Source: CBDDEC01 sp965226785
Lineage (GTDB): Bacteria > Chloroflexota > Dehalococcoidia > UBA2979
Assembly: GCA_965226785.1 (NCBI GenBank)
Contig: CBDDEC010000002.1
Coordinates: forward strand, 992,001 to 1,056,000
Direction of reading: 5' to 3'
Length of the DNA stretch: 64,000 nucleotides
The translations under genes were made by a program, and so were the position numbers. The notes beneath the pieces are model-generated. The model was given only the letters and a program-made list of their open reading frames with translations, did not search any database and was not told the origin of the DNA. This document shows, one piece after another, positions 24,620-33,022 of this stretch (position 1 is the stretch's first letter; each line of letters opens with the position of its first letter).

Positions 24620-26316
24620 TCGATCACCGCCTCCCACGCGTGAGCGCCGACTCCCGCCTCAGGAGCCGCGGTCGAAGTGACGGATGTGACGGTCATGACG
24701 GTATTCGCCGAGTCTTCGTCGCCCCGTCTGAGCGAGATCCAACGTGTTCGACCGGAGCGCCCGTCAGTCACGTCGATCCCGAGGTCGCGAAGGTTCGATC
24801 GGACCTCATTAAGGCGCCGCGTTAGCGCGTTCGCGGTGCGGGGCCATGCCCGATCCTGGACCATCCCGTTTGCGCCTCGTCGCAACAGGCCCGAGTCGCA
24901 TCCGACGATCTCGAGCATCGCGAGCAGTTCTGTCGGAGAGCCCTCCCACTCGTCCTGCCGTTCCATGAGGGCGACCACCACGCCGCCGACCAGGTGCGCA
25001 TGTACGGCCTCTTCGATCTGCCCGTCGTTGTTACGACGGTAGGACTCGAGAAATGCCTCCGCACCGTCACCCAGCGCCTCGGCGACAGCCGCACCAACGC
25101 GGGTGAAGTCGGCCATACGTTCGTACGTCGGCAGCTCCACTGCGTGGCGCATCGAGGCCGAGAGAGCGTCAAAGATCGCCCCGAGTAAACGTGGCCGAAC
25201 CGCCTCGAATTCAGCATCGAGTTCTCGCTCCTCGCGACGGTCAGCTCGGGCGATGCGCTCCAGACGCATCAGTACTGACCGATCCAGGGCATCCGGCCGT
25301 TGGGCGACCACGTTGATCCCATTCAGAAGCAGCACGCGTCGGTACGCGTAGATCTGGTCGTCGTCGTCTGTGTAGAGCTTGCGCTTCGAGAACCCTTCAC
25401 CAGTAACCGCTCGGCAGAGGAGGCCAGACTGCTCGTTGGTGAGCCGGTCAATGTTGTCGTAAATGGGGGCGTAGTGATGCGCGAGCTGCTGAATGAGTTC
25501 CCCCTTGTCCGAGGGGAACGTCAGCCGCTCGAGACGTGAGGGGTCAATCAATCGACGGAGATAGGACTGTCCGAGGCTCTTCCCTGAACCCTGTTCACCG
25601 TGGCAGACGAGCATGGGGTGCGAGATATCCGGCTCAAATGCGGCCACGAGCGCGACTTTGAGCAGAAGCCGATCTTCGGGGCTCACGTTGACGAACCTGA
25701 AGAAATCGTCGAGGTCGCCGCCAGCTGCCGGGAGCACCTGTGGAGATTGATGTGAGTATCGGCGAAACAATATCGGCGGCTCGTCGACCACGACCCACCC
25801 ATCTTGGTCGATTCGGACGGCGCGCCACTCGGCGTCAGCGAGGTCGTACCAAATGGTGCCATCGTGGCGCGCGACTCGATTATGTAGTCGGTGCTCGACT
25901 CCCTTAAACAGCGCAAAACCCTCGAGCACGCCGATGGCTGATGAGACGGCCTCGCCTCGCGGCGGTTTTCCCCGCTCCTCGTAAAACTCACGCCGAAGCC
26001 AGACGCTGAAACGACGCGAGGTGAGCGACCAGATCTCGCGGTGGTTGGCAGCTCGGATCGCTGCGAATGCCGTGCCCGTACCGTCGTGGAACAACTCCGC
26101 CCGCTCGTGTCCGATTGCGACGAGTGCCTGAGCATCGGTTTGATGCTGAGGGTGCCCGCCACTGGCGTCGCCGTTGTCTTTCGATGCTCCGGGCGGGGGC
26201 AGGCAGACGTGGCCTTCGCGGGTAGCTCGGTCAATCAAATTGCCGCCCTCGCCCACGACGACCTCCTCGCCGCAGTCGTGAGTGATAACTCGCCCGCGCG
26301 CCGCCTCGTCCATCAT
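24616..26316 (-). CDS. Mobile-element primase/helicase ATPase
   Basis: 566 residues. The N-terminus has a His/Cys-bearing segment (VITHDCGEEVVVGE). The middle has WYDLADAEWRAVRI and PQVLPAAGGDLDDFFRFVNV. The ATPase core has Walker A CHGEQGSGKSLG (about residue 238) and a Walker B-like PIYDNIDRLTNEQSGLLCRA. A sensor-like YAYRRVLLLNGINVVAQRPD follows. The C-terminal winged-helix region (NALTRRLNEVRSNLRDLGI) matches proteins that load replication of phages and integrative elements. Encodes replication in this element together with the TubC-like partner. Confidence 0.75.
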   Translation of the reverse strand: MMDEAARGRVITHDCGEEVVVGEGGNLIDRATREGHVCLPPPGASKDNGDASGGHPQHQTDAQALVAIGHERAELFHDGTGTAFAAIRAANHREIWSLTSRRFSVWLRREFYEERGKPPRGEAVSSAIGVLEGFALFKGVEHRLHNRVARHDGTIWYDLADAEWRAVRIDQDGWVVVDEPPILFRRYSHQSPQVLPAAGGDLDDFFRFVNVSPEDRLLLKVALVAAFEPDISHPMLVCHGEQGSGKSLGQSYLRRLIDPSRLERLTFPSDKGELIQQLAHHYAPIYDNIDRLTNEQSGLLCRAVTGEGFSKRKLYTDDDDQIYAYRRVLLLNGINVVAQRPDALDRSVLMRLERIARADRREERELDAEFEAVRPRLLGAIFDALSASMRHAVELPTYERMADFTRVGAAVAEALGDGAEAFLESYRRNNDGQIEEAVHAHLVGGVVVALMERQDEWEGSPTELLAMLEIVGCDSGLLRRGANGMVQDRAWPRTANALTRRLNEVRSNLRDLGIDVTDGRSGRTRWISLRRGDEDSANTVMTVTSVTSTAAPEAGVGAHAWEAVIE

Positions 26317-26494
26317 GGGGCTTCTCCACGGTCGCTCGAGGAGCCAGTAGGCCGCTCGCTCTCAACGACGCGCTGATCCGTCACCGCGCGCAGCATGCGA
26401 TGCCAGAGCGTGTCCCAAGAGGCTTCGCGCGGCCCTATCTGCCACACCACTCGGAGCGCGCTGCTTCGTAGGGGTACAGGTCGACGATCCATGC

Positions 26495-26518
26495 CGCCAT
26501 CGTGCTACCACGATGGCG
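26495..26518 (-). terminator. Perfect 10-bp stem hairpin between two element genes
   Basis: CGCCATCGTG (26495-26504), loop CTAC, CACGATGGCG (26509-26518). It lies 51 bp past the end of the 349-aa gene and 179 bp before the primase start, both on the minus strand. No U-run follows, so it could be a terminator without a tail, an operator or a processing site. The remainder of 26317-26568 is non-coding. Confidence 0.45.
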
Positions 26519-26568
26519 ATAGCACACTGAGAATGGCAATGTGCGCTTCGGACCGCCGCGACTACAGC

Positions 26569-27618
26569 TCAGTCACGACCTCGGCGCAACTCAATCTCGA
26601 GATCGTCCGCAAACTGCAAGACATCTCGAATGAGTTGTTCTTCCGGAATCTCGAGCTTGTACCCAACGTCCTCGCGAACGAGCTTCGCGAGTTCAGGCCA
26701 AGTCAGTTCGGGATACACGAGCTTGCGGGCGAGGGCCCAGGCCTTCCGCTCTGTAACCCACCCGAGTCGCTCGTTGCGGTAGCCGACCCGGGTGAACTCG
26801 CCGCGAGCTCGATTGACCTCCTGAGAAAGTTCGCCTGAGGCAGCACGGAGCTCGCGGTGCTTAAGCCTGCGGCGCAGGCGGTCTTCCATAGCGTCCTTGA
26901 CGGACGCTAGCGGATGCGGCTCAAGCTCCGGGCTCCATTGGTAATAGAGGCTCTCGTCTGTTTCTCCGGGAACGGAGACCTCGAGCGTGCTCACGAAAGG
27001 ACGACGGATGCTGACCTGACCGTCCGTCAGGGCGTGAAAGCCGACTTGCGCGAAGGTGAGATGTGCTCGGGTGATCATCGGCACCACCCACCAGGCCGTC
27101 AGCCTGAACGAGCTTCCGAGACGCGCTACATCATCGAGGTACCGCGCCACCCACGGATGCCTCGACTTCCGCCAGCGCCGCCGCGGGTTCACGAGCCGAC
27201 TTGGCGCCGACGCCCGATCCAGAAGCCGGTCCTCAAGGGCGTTGAGATCCTCCTCGCTCATCTCTGAGGCGGAAGCGCGCTGCATCGCGCGCTCGGCTCG
27301 GTAGGTCAAACGGCGACGCTTGATCTCCAGGCGGCCGGGGAGCGACTTCTGACGCGGGTACACGTGGCGCGTGCCTCGCAGCACCGCTGTCAGCCATACG
27401 TCAAGAGCAGACAGGTCTCTCGGCGGACCCGAAGGGAAGCCAACTTGGTTGTGCTGGGCGAGCCTTGCCAGCAATCGCCTATTACGAAAGGAGACCGCCT
27501 GCCAGGCTTCCTCGAACGGCTCTAGCGCCAGCATGGACTGAATAAGCAGCTCTGCGGCGGCCATCCGAGAGTCTTGGGAGGCCACAAGCCTTCCGCGGTC
27601 ACCGCCGTGAGTGCTCAC
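26569..27618 (-). CDS. Hypothetical mobile-element protein (349 aa)
   Basis: GTG 27618 start. Largely helical and rich in Arg/Leu: ALEPFEEAWQAVSFRNRRLL, a basic region LEIKRRRLTYRAERAMQRAS, then ELTWPELAKLVREDVGYKL near the C-terminus that resembles an HTH. No family recognised. Composition and position upstream of the primase suggest a DNA-binding replication or regulatory protein. Confidence 0.55.
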   Translation of the reverse strand: MSTHGGDRGRLVASQDSRMAAAELLIQSMLALEPFEEAWQAVSFRNRRLLARLAQHNQVGFPSGPPRDLSALDVWLTAVLRGTRHVYPRQKSLPGRLEIKRRRLTYRAERAMQRASASEMSEEDLNALEDRLLDRASAPSRLVNPRRRWRKSRHPWVARYLDDVARLGSSFRLTAWWVVPMITRAHLTFAQVGFHALTDGQVSIRRPFVSTLEVSVPGETDESLYYQWSPELEPHPLASVKDAMEDRLRRRLKHRELRAASGELSQEVNRARGEFTRVGYRNERLGWVTERKAWALARKLVYPELTWPELAKLVREDVGYKLEIPEEQLIRDVLQFADDLEIELRRGRD

Positions 27619-27648
27619 GGATGTCTCGCCTACGTGACGGGGAGTTCT

Positions 27649-27699
27649 ATCCGGAAGTGTAGCCGCGTTTTCAGTCCCACTGGACGAACATCGGCATCA
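27649..27699 (+). pseudogene. 3'-end remnant of a serine recombinase
   Basis: Bases 27671-27696 match the end of the serine-recombinase remnant at 4845-4870 with about three mismatches. The frame reads VFSPTGRTSA, close to FNPTAQTSA of the first. Nothing upstream is recognisable. Likely the edge of a lost element. 27700-27805 has no gene. Confidence 0.35.
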
Positions 27700-27805
27700 G
27701 TGTTCAGCCAGCGCGAAGTCCAGATGATCCCATTCACCCTCCACATGAGGCTCTAGTGGCCTCGCGATCACCCGCTCTAGCAGCACATCCTGAGGATCGC
27801 GTGTG

Positions 27806-28888
27806 CTACACCGTCATCAGGCTTGGCGCCCCGAGTTCCGGCCCCATCTCGGCCTCGGTCAGCGGATAGGCCTCCTTGCGGTAGACCTGCACGCGGTTGT
27901 AGCCGTAGTCGGCAACGAACATCCGGTCGCCGTCGATGCGCACCGAGGCCGGAGCGCGGAAGCGCTTCTCCGGCTGGAGGGTGGTCATCTCGCGCTGACG
28001 CAGCACCCTGGCGTTCGCCATGATGTACTCGCGCCCCGACTTCGAGACGGTGGCGTCGCCGATGAAGCGCTCGACGTAGCGGCCGTTGCGGTCAAACAGC
28101 ACGACGCGGTCGTTGCCGCGGTCGGCCACATAGATGTCGCCGTGCTGGTCGACGGCCACGCCCGCCGGTCGGTTCAGCTCGCCCTCGCCGTCCCCGCTCG
28201 AACCGATCGAGAGCAATGGCTCGCCAGAGGGGCTGAACTTCTGCACGCGGTCGTTGCGCCAGTCGCCGATGTAGATGCAGCCCTCGGTGTCGAGGGCGAT
28301 GCCCCACGGCATGTCGAGCTCACCGGGACCGCTGCCGTAGCTGCCGAAGCCGTCGATGTACTCGCCGTCGACGGTGAAGCGCTGCACGCGGTGGTTCATC
28401 GTGTCTACCACGAGCAGGCGCCCCTCGCCGTCGAGGGCTATGTGCGCCGGGCGGTCGAGCTGGCCCGGCTCGCTCCCGTGCTCGCCCCACTCCGCCACTT
28501 GCTCGCACTCGCGCGTGATGGTGGTGATCGTGTGCGTGCCCTCGTCCGAGACGATCAGCCGCTCGTCGGGGTCGCAGATGATCCCGACGGGCCAGGCCCA
28601 ACCACCGCGGAAGGGGTCGAACTTCCTGACCTCTTCGTTAGGGCGACTGATCAATCCAAGCTCCTCGTCGTCCCAGTTGATGACCAGGATCACGCCGCCC
28701 GCCTCGAACGGCCCCCGTCGGAGGCAATACACCCGACCCTCGTTGCCGAGGGCGATGTCGATCGGGTATCGCGAGCTGGTGTGCATCCCGATCGTCTTCT
28801 CGTAGGGGAAGCCCGCGCGCAGCAGCCCCGCGAACGTGCCGCTGGCGCTCGCCCCATCGCTCGCGCCGCCGTTCGTCTCCGCCGTCAT
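27806..28888 (-). CDS. NHL-repeat beta-propeller protein
   Basis: 360 residues with about six NHL blades. Recurring signatures include RPAHIALDGEGRLLVVDTMN, MPWGIALDTEGCIYIGDWRN, RPAGVAVDQHGDIYVADRGN and APASVRIDGDRMFVADYGYN, each followed by an R-V-Q-x-F/V strand. No signal peptide is evident. Third gene of a DUF1800-DUF1501-NHL operon, overlapping DUF1501 by 4 bp. Probably a binding scaffold for the same substrate. No enzymatic activity can be assigned. Confidence 0.88.
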   Translation of the reverse strand: MTAETNGGASDGASASGTFAGLLRAGFPYEKTIGMHTSSRYPIDIALGNEGRVYCLRRGPFEAGGVILVINWDDEELGLISRPNEEVRKFDPFRGGWAWPVGIICDPDERLIVSDEGTHTITTITRECEQVAEWGEHGSEPGQLDRPAHIALDGEGRLLVVDTMNHRVQRFTVDGEYIDGFGSYGSGPGELDMPWGIALDTEGCIYIGDWRNDRVQKFSPSGEPLLSIGSSGDGEGELNRPAGVAVDQHGDIYVADRGNDRVVLFDRNGRYVERFIGDATVSKSGREYIMANARVLRQREMTTLQPEKRFRAPASVRIDGDRMFVADYGYNRVQVYRKEAYPLTEAEMGPELGAPSLMTV

Positions 28889-30036
28889 CGCGCCGCCCCT
28901 GCCGTGGCCATCGCCTTGTACGGGTTGATCTGCTCAAACGTGCCGCCCACGATCGCGCTCGGGTCGACCCCCATCCACTGGTCGAGCACCGTGCTGTAGA
29001 CGCTGCGGAAGTCGATCGTGTGCCGCATATCCTCGCCGTAGAGCCAGTCCTTCTGCTCGATCGAGGGGTACTCGCCATAGAGGCCGCCCTCGACGCCGTC
29101 GCCGATGAGGTAGCAGCCGCCGCCGGAACCATGGTCGGTACCCGACCCGTTGTCGCGGATGCGTCGCCCGAACTCGGTGAACACCAGGATCGTGACCTCT
29201 TCGGAGGCCTCGTGATTCCGCAGGTCCTGCAAGAAGTCGCTGATCGCCTCTGTCAGCTCCGTGAGCAGCTTCGGTAGCTGCTGGCCCTCCATCGAGTGGT
29301 GGTCGTAGCCAAGGTGCTGCGTATAGAAGATGCGCGTGCCGAGACCGGCGGTGTGCACGCGGGCGACATCGCGTAGTGCCTTCGCGATCGGGTTGCTCGC
29401 GTACTCCACGTCCGAGGAATACTGCTCGGGTGCTGGCGCCAGCATGTCCGCGCTCTGGAGCACGCTCCGGCCGGTCTGCGCCAGGTAGTCGTACACGCCG
29501 TCGGTGTCGACCTCGGGCGTGTACAAGCGCTTGAAGATGTCGATGTCCTGGTCGCGCTCCTCCTCCAGCTCGACCTCCGTCATCAGACCGAACTTGTCGA
29601 GGTCGCCGACCGAGGTGACGAGGACGCCCGATCCCGCCAGGGACCTGGGCAGGCCCAGGCCGAAGTTGACCGCCGTGAGCGGGTTCTTCGAGTCCGGATC
29701 GAACTCGCGCACGACCTTCGCGAGCCAGCCTTCGGTGGCGATCTTGTCGGACTCGCAGGTCTGCCAGATGTCCGTCGCGCGGAAGTGGGAGCGGTCCGAG
29801 CCGGGTCCGCCGAGGTGTTCCCAACCCACACCTTGTACGACGGCCACGTCCCCCGCGTCGTAGAGCTCCTTGAGCGCCTTCGCCGCCGGGTGCCAGGCCA
29901 GCTCGTCGTCGAGCGGCAGCGCGTCCTCCATCGGCACCATCACATGCGGGCGGGCGTCGCGGATGATCCCGCTCTGATAAGGGATCAGGGTGTTCATGAA
30001 GTCCAGCCCGCCAGCGAGCTGGATCACCACCAGCAC
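28885..30036 (-). CDS. DUF1501 protein (sulfatase-like fold)
   Basis: About 383 residues. Family motifs: VVIQLAGGLDFMNTLIPY at the N-terminus, FTEFGRRIRDNGSGTDHGSGG around residue 295 and the GEYPSI segment. DUF1501 proteins have an alkaline-phosphatase/sulfatase-like core and nearly always pair with DUF1800. GTG 30036 is the first standard start, but in-frame residues upstream (TTTLQKPP) look coding, with AGGGAAGG upstream of an ATC at 30063-30061. The true start may be non-canonical. No Tat signal is visible. Confidence 0.85.
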   Translation of the reverse strand: MLVVIQLAGGLDFMNTLIPYQSGIIRDARPHVMVPMEDALPLDDELAWHPAAKALKELYDAGDVAVVQGVGWEHLGGPGSDRSHFRATDIWQTCESDKIATEGWLAKVVREFDPDSKNPLTAVNFGLGLPRSLAGSGVLVTSVGDLDKFGLMTEVELEEERDQDIDIFKRLYTPEVDTDGVYDYLAQTGRSVLQSADMLAPAPEQYSSDVEYASNPIAKALRDVARVHTAGLGTRIFYTQHLGYDHHSMEGQQLPKLLTELTEAISDFLQDLRNHEASEEVTILVFTEFGRRIRDNGSGTDHGSGGGCYLIGDGVEGGLYGEYPSIEQKDWLYGEDMRHTIDFRSVYSTVLDQWMGVDPSAIVGGTFEQINPYKAMATAGAAR

Positions 30037-30074
30037 TGGTGGTTTCTGCAGGGTGGTCGTGATCGTTGCCTTCC

Positions 30075-31463
30075 CTAGGCGAACTGGTACTCGGGCGCCG
30101 ACACGATCAGCTGCAGCATGCGCCCGATGCGGACCGCGGCCTCCTCGCCTGCCGCGTTCTCGAAGGAGAGGCCGCCCTCCTCCTCGGCAAACTCCACGAG
30201 TGTCGCTCGGGAGTGCTCGCTGAACTCCAGTGGACCGCAGAGGTCGAGGCAGCGATCGACGAATTCGTTCGGCGTGGCATCACCAGCAGCGGCGACGCGA
30301 TCCACGATCGCCGCGACCCCCGGCTGCGAGATGTCCGTGACGTTCTTGACCGCGAAGTTCACGCGTTCGGTGAGCGTGCCGGAGTCGAGCCACTCCTGAC
30401 CCGTGTGCCAGCCCTCGACGGAGGGCGGGTTCATCAGGTCCTGACCCATCAGCCTCGTCGCCCGCGAGAGCCGCGCCACCGAGAATTCGGGGAAGCGCGG
30501 CGCACCGACGAGCTTGATCACCCCACCGACGAACTCGGCCGGGCTCTTGACGCGCTGGAACCGCGCCGCCTTGAAGAAGTCGGAGTTGAGCAGCGTCCGC
30601 ATCACCTCGCGGATATCGCCGTCGGACTCGACGAATGTGGCGGCGAGCGCGTCGACCGCGGCCTGGTCCCGCGGCGGCTCCTCGTTCCACGAGGGCACCG
30701 GCGGCTCGTCGGCGACGAAGAAGTTGTAGAGGTGCCGGCCGATGAACCGGGCGCAGGCCTCCTGCTTGACGATCACCTCGATCACGTCCTCGCCGTCGAC
30801 GACGCTCTGGCCGAGGAACGTCTTCTGCTCGCTGTCGTGGTCCGCCTCGTCGAACTTGAATTGGGAGTCGCCGATGCCGTAGGGGAAGTACGAGAGCGGC
30901 TGCGTGAACGTCCAACCTGTGAACGCCCGCGCCACCTCCTTGATGTCGTCCTCGGTGTAGTTGCCGACGCCCAGCGAGAAGAGCTCGAGCAGTTCGCGCG
31001 CGTAGTTCTCGTTGTTCGCGTGCGCGTGGTTCTCCGAGTTGTCGAGCCAGTCGATCATCGCCGGGTCGCGCGAGAGGTCGAGCAGGATCTGGCGCATGTC
31101 GCCGAGCCCATTCTCGCGGAAGAGCTCGATCTGCGCCGCCGACGCCCGGGCATGCGAGCCAAACCCTGTCGCGAAGACCTGGTGCCAGAACAGCGCCATC
31201 TTCTCGCGCAGCGGGCGACGGCCACGCGCCAGGCTGTGCATCCAGCGTGACGCCCAGGCCCCCCTTACTTCGGGGTTGGTTGACGTCGTGAGGTAACGGT
31301 CGAGTATGTCCCGGTCGGGATCGCCCAGCGCCTCAGGGTGCAGGAACTCCTCGACGACCTCTTCGTAGGGACGCTCGACCAGCGCCTCGAGTTCGTCCCG
31401 CGTCGCGCCCACTCCGACGCGGCGCATCAGGTGCGCCATCAACTCAATGTGGTCGTCCGCCAT
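30075..31463 (-). CDS. DUF1800 protein
   Basis: 462 residues from ATG 31463 (MADDHIELMAHLMRRVGVGAT). Diagnostic blocks: KMALFWHQVFATGFG, NENYARELLELFSLGVGNYT, EVARAFTGWTF and a C-terminal PPSVEGWHTGQEWLDSGTL. First gene of the three-gene operon with DUF1501 and NHL, a partnership widely seen in Planctomycetota, Chloroflexota and other phyla but biochemically unknown. The frame extends upstream to 31709 without homology. A TGATATAAC -10-like element lies near 31540 on the minus strand. Confidence 0.88.
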   Translation of the reverse strand: MADDHIELMAHLMRRVGVGATRDELEALVERPYEEVVEEFLHPEALGDPDRDILDRYLTTSTNPEVRGAWASRWMHSLARGRRPLREKMALFWHQVFATGFGSHARASAAQIELFRENGLGDMRQILLDLSRDPAMIDWLDNSENHAHANNENYARELLELFSLGVGNYTEDDIKEVARAFTGWTFTQPLSYFPYGIGDSQFKFDEADHDSEQKTFLGQSVVDGEDVIEVIVKQEACARFIGRHLYNFFVADEPPVPSWNEEPPRDQAAVDALAATFVESDGDIREVMRTLLNSDFFKAARFQRVKSPAEFVGGVIKLVGAPRFPEFSVARLSRATRLMGQDLMNPPSVEGWHTGQEWLDSGTLTERVNFAVKNVTDISQPGVAAIVDRVAAAGDATPNEFVDRCLDLCGPLEFSEHSRATLVEFAEEEGGLSFENAAGEEAAVRIGRMLQLIVSAPEYQFA

Positions 31464-31734
31464 GGGAACCCCGCTCTCCAGCGTCCCCGGCCGCTGGTGG
31501 CGTCGGCTGTCAGCATCAGCAGCTGCTGCGGTTATATCACATACGTCGGGGCGCGCTGCGCGTCGCGGTAGGCGAGGCCCCACAACGGTTTTGAAGTTCG
31601 CGCAGCCCCGTCGACTGGGGTGTCCTGGCATGCATGCCTTGGGGTGCTCTGTATTCCGGGAGTTCACGGAGCAGTAAGCGGAACGGAAACCACATCGACT
31701 CACCCCCACTGCTAAAGGGTGAAACGAAGCTACT
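31464..31734. other. Gap with possible promoter, no gene
   Basis: Only the AT-rich TATGTGATATAACC (minus strand, about 31535-31550) stands out as a possible -10 region for DUF1800. No conserved frame is seen. Confidence 0.3.
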
Positions 31735-31992
31735 TCACATGCAACGTGGCAGCGGGATCAGGTTTCTGTGCCCCACAGCCTCGCGAGTCGAGCGGTCACG
31801 GAGCCCGCGGAACATCTTGATGGCGTCGAACGCATCACGGCGGTGCAGCCAACCGTGCCCACCGCTATCACGAGCGACCCCGCGCAGGGAGGCCCAGTTG
31901 ACGAGGTCCATCTCCGTCCCGGTCAGCAGCGCCATCGACGCCATCTGCGGGTAGATCTCGACCAGGTCAGTAGCGTCGGGCTGCCCGCTCAT
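31735..31992 (-). CDS. Hypothetical element protein (85 aa)
   Basis: ATG 31992 lies inside the stop of the excisionase-like gene (4-bp overlap). MSGQPDATDLVEIYPQMASMALL and GWLHRRDAFDAIKMFRGL suggest a small helical protein. No known domain. Co-translated with the excisionase-like protein, so likely a regulatory accessory of the element. Confidence 0.45.
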   Translation of the reverse strand: MSGQPDATDLVEIYPQMASMALLTGTEMDLVNWASLRGVARDSGGHGWLHRRDAFDAIKMFRGLRDRSTREAVGHRNLIPLPRCM

Positions 31993-32228
31993 CGTCGAGT
32001 ATCCCTGGGTCGTTCGCCGGCCTCGGCTTCAAGCCGGGCGACGAACTCATCGAGGGCCTGGACCGGAATCAGCCGGCGGGTTCCGACCTTTACAGACCGC
32101 AGCTCGTCCTTGGCGATAAGCTGATAAATTGCGCTGCGGCCAAGTGAGAGCGCGGACTGCGCGGCCTCAACCGAGACCAGCCTCGGCTCTACTAACTGCG
32201 TCATCAAATCCTCGTTGCGTGACTCCAT
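31989..32228 (-). CDS. Excisionase-like HTH (HTH_17/MerR-type) DNA-binding protein
   Basis: 79 residues. VSVEAAQSALSLGRSAIYQLIAKDEL followed by SVKVGTRRLIPVQALDEFVARL is the standard AlpA/Xis-like winged helix with C-terminal recognition wing. Such proteins direct excision or regulate integrative elements. Divergent from the HTH protein and integrase genes across a 119-bp promoter region. ATG 32228 or 32203 (MTQLVEP) are both possible. Confidence 0.75.
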   Translation of the reverse strand: MESRNEDLMTQLVEPRLVSVEAAQSALSLGRSAIYQLIAKDELRSVKVGTRRLIPVQALDEFVARLEAEAGERPRDTRR

Positions 32229-32254
32229 GTGTTTGTGCTACCGTCCGCAAGGAC

Positions 32255-32280
32255 CGTCGGAATCATTATATGATCGTCGG
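32255..32280. promoter_or_regulatory. Candidate operator between divergent xis-like and HTH/integrase genes
   Basis: ATCATTATATGAT (32262-32274) is a perfect 5-bp inverted repeat around TAT. It is flanked by direct repeats CGTCGG at 32255-32260 and 32275-32280. It is AT-rich in GC-rich DNA and centred between divergent element genes, as expected of a lysis/lysogeny-type switch. Confidence 0.45.
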
Positions 32281-32347
32281 TGACGCGATCTGAGTGCCTA
32301 ATGAGCTTTAGGAACGTTTTGTCGCGTTTGTGTCGAAGGGGGGTCGG

Positions 32348-33022
32348 ATGCCCAAGCTCGTCCTCGACAAGCTCGTCATCGCACTCATCGATGTGTTCGT
32401 CATCGGGGGGTTGAATCCACGGCAGATCGTCGAGCGGCTGGCGCAGGTAAGTAAGGAGGCCGAGCATCCGTTTGCGGTTCCCCACCTGCGTACAGTGGAG
32501 CGGTACGTCCGCCGAGTGAGGATCGAGGATCCGTCCGAGCCATGGTCAGTGGACGATGCGGATGGTCCGGAGGGTGCGATCGTCCTCGACGCCGTCTCAG
32601 ACCTGATCGACATCAGCGGCGGGCAGGTCACACATTTGACCCGCGCCGAGGCACAGTGGCTTGTCCAAACGAAGCGTGTGCGGCCGGATGTGCCGCGGCT
32701 CGTGGGTCTCCTCCTAGCGAAGCAGTACGCGATCACCAAGGATCGCGAGCCACTCGATCACTTCCTAGCGCTTGCACCGTGGCGATCAGTGCTGCACCTT
32801 CGGAACTACGTGCGAGCGGTGATCTCGGGCATCCAACTCCCGTCCGTCGGGGTCCTGTTCAGTGCCACGGCCACCCTTGACCTACCTCCCAACGAGCTCG
32901 CTGCAGAGCTAGTTCCTTTGCGCGACCAGATCGCTGGTGTTGCAGGCGGCGATGTGCATCCCCTGATGGAGATCGTGAGGCAGCTTATGCCGAAGAGCAG
33001 GGCAGGAACGGGCAGTGTCTAA
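32348..33022 (+). CDS. HTH-containing hypothetical protein of the integrase operon
   Basis: About 224 residues from ATG 32348 (GGGGGGTCGG upstream). The N-terminal helical region LNPRQIVERLAQVSKEAEHPF, LRTVERYVRRVR resembles a homeodomain-like HTH. The rest is helical (HLTRAEAQWLVQTKRVRPDV). It ends with an 8-bp overlap into the integrase gene. Probably regulates or assists recombination; family not recognised. Confidence 0.55.
   Translation: MPKLVLDKLVIALIDVFVIGGLNPRQIVERLAQVSKEAEHPFAVPHLRTVERYVRRVRIEDPSEPWSVDDADGPEGAIVLDAVSDLIDISGGQVTHLTRAEAQWLVQTKRVRPDVPRLVGLLLAKQYAITKDREPLDHFLALAPWRSVLHLRNYVRAVISGIQLPSVGVLFSATATLDLPPNELAAELVPLRDQIAGVAGGDVHPLMEIVRQLMPKSRAGTGSV

Noticed and set aside
27803..28999. 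Plus-strand 398-codon frame
   Set aside because: Antisense to the NHL gene; His/Ala/Val-rich shadow without family signatures.
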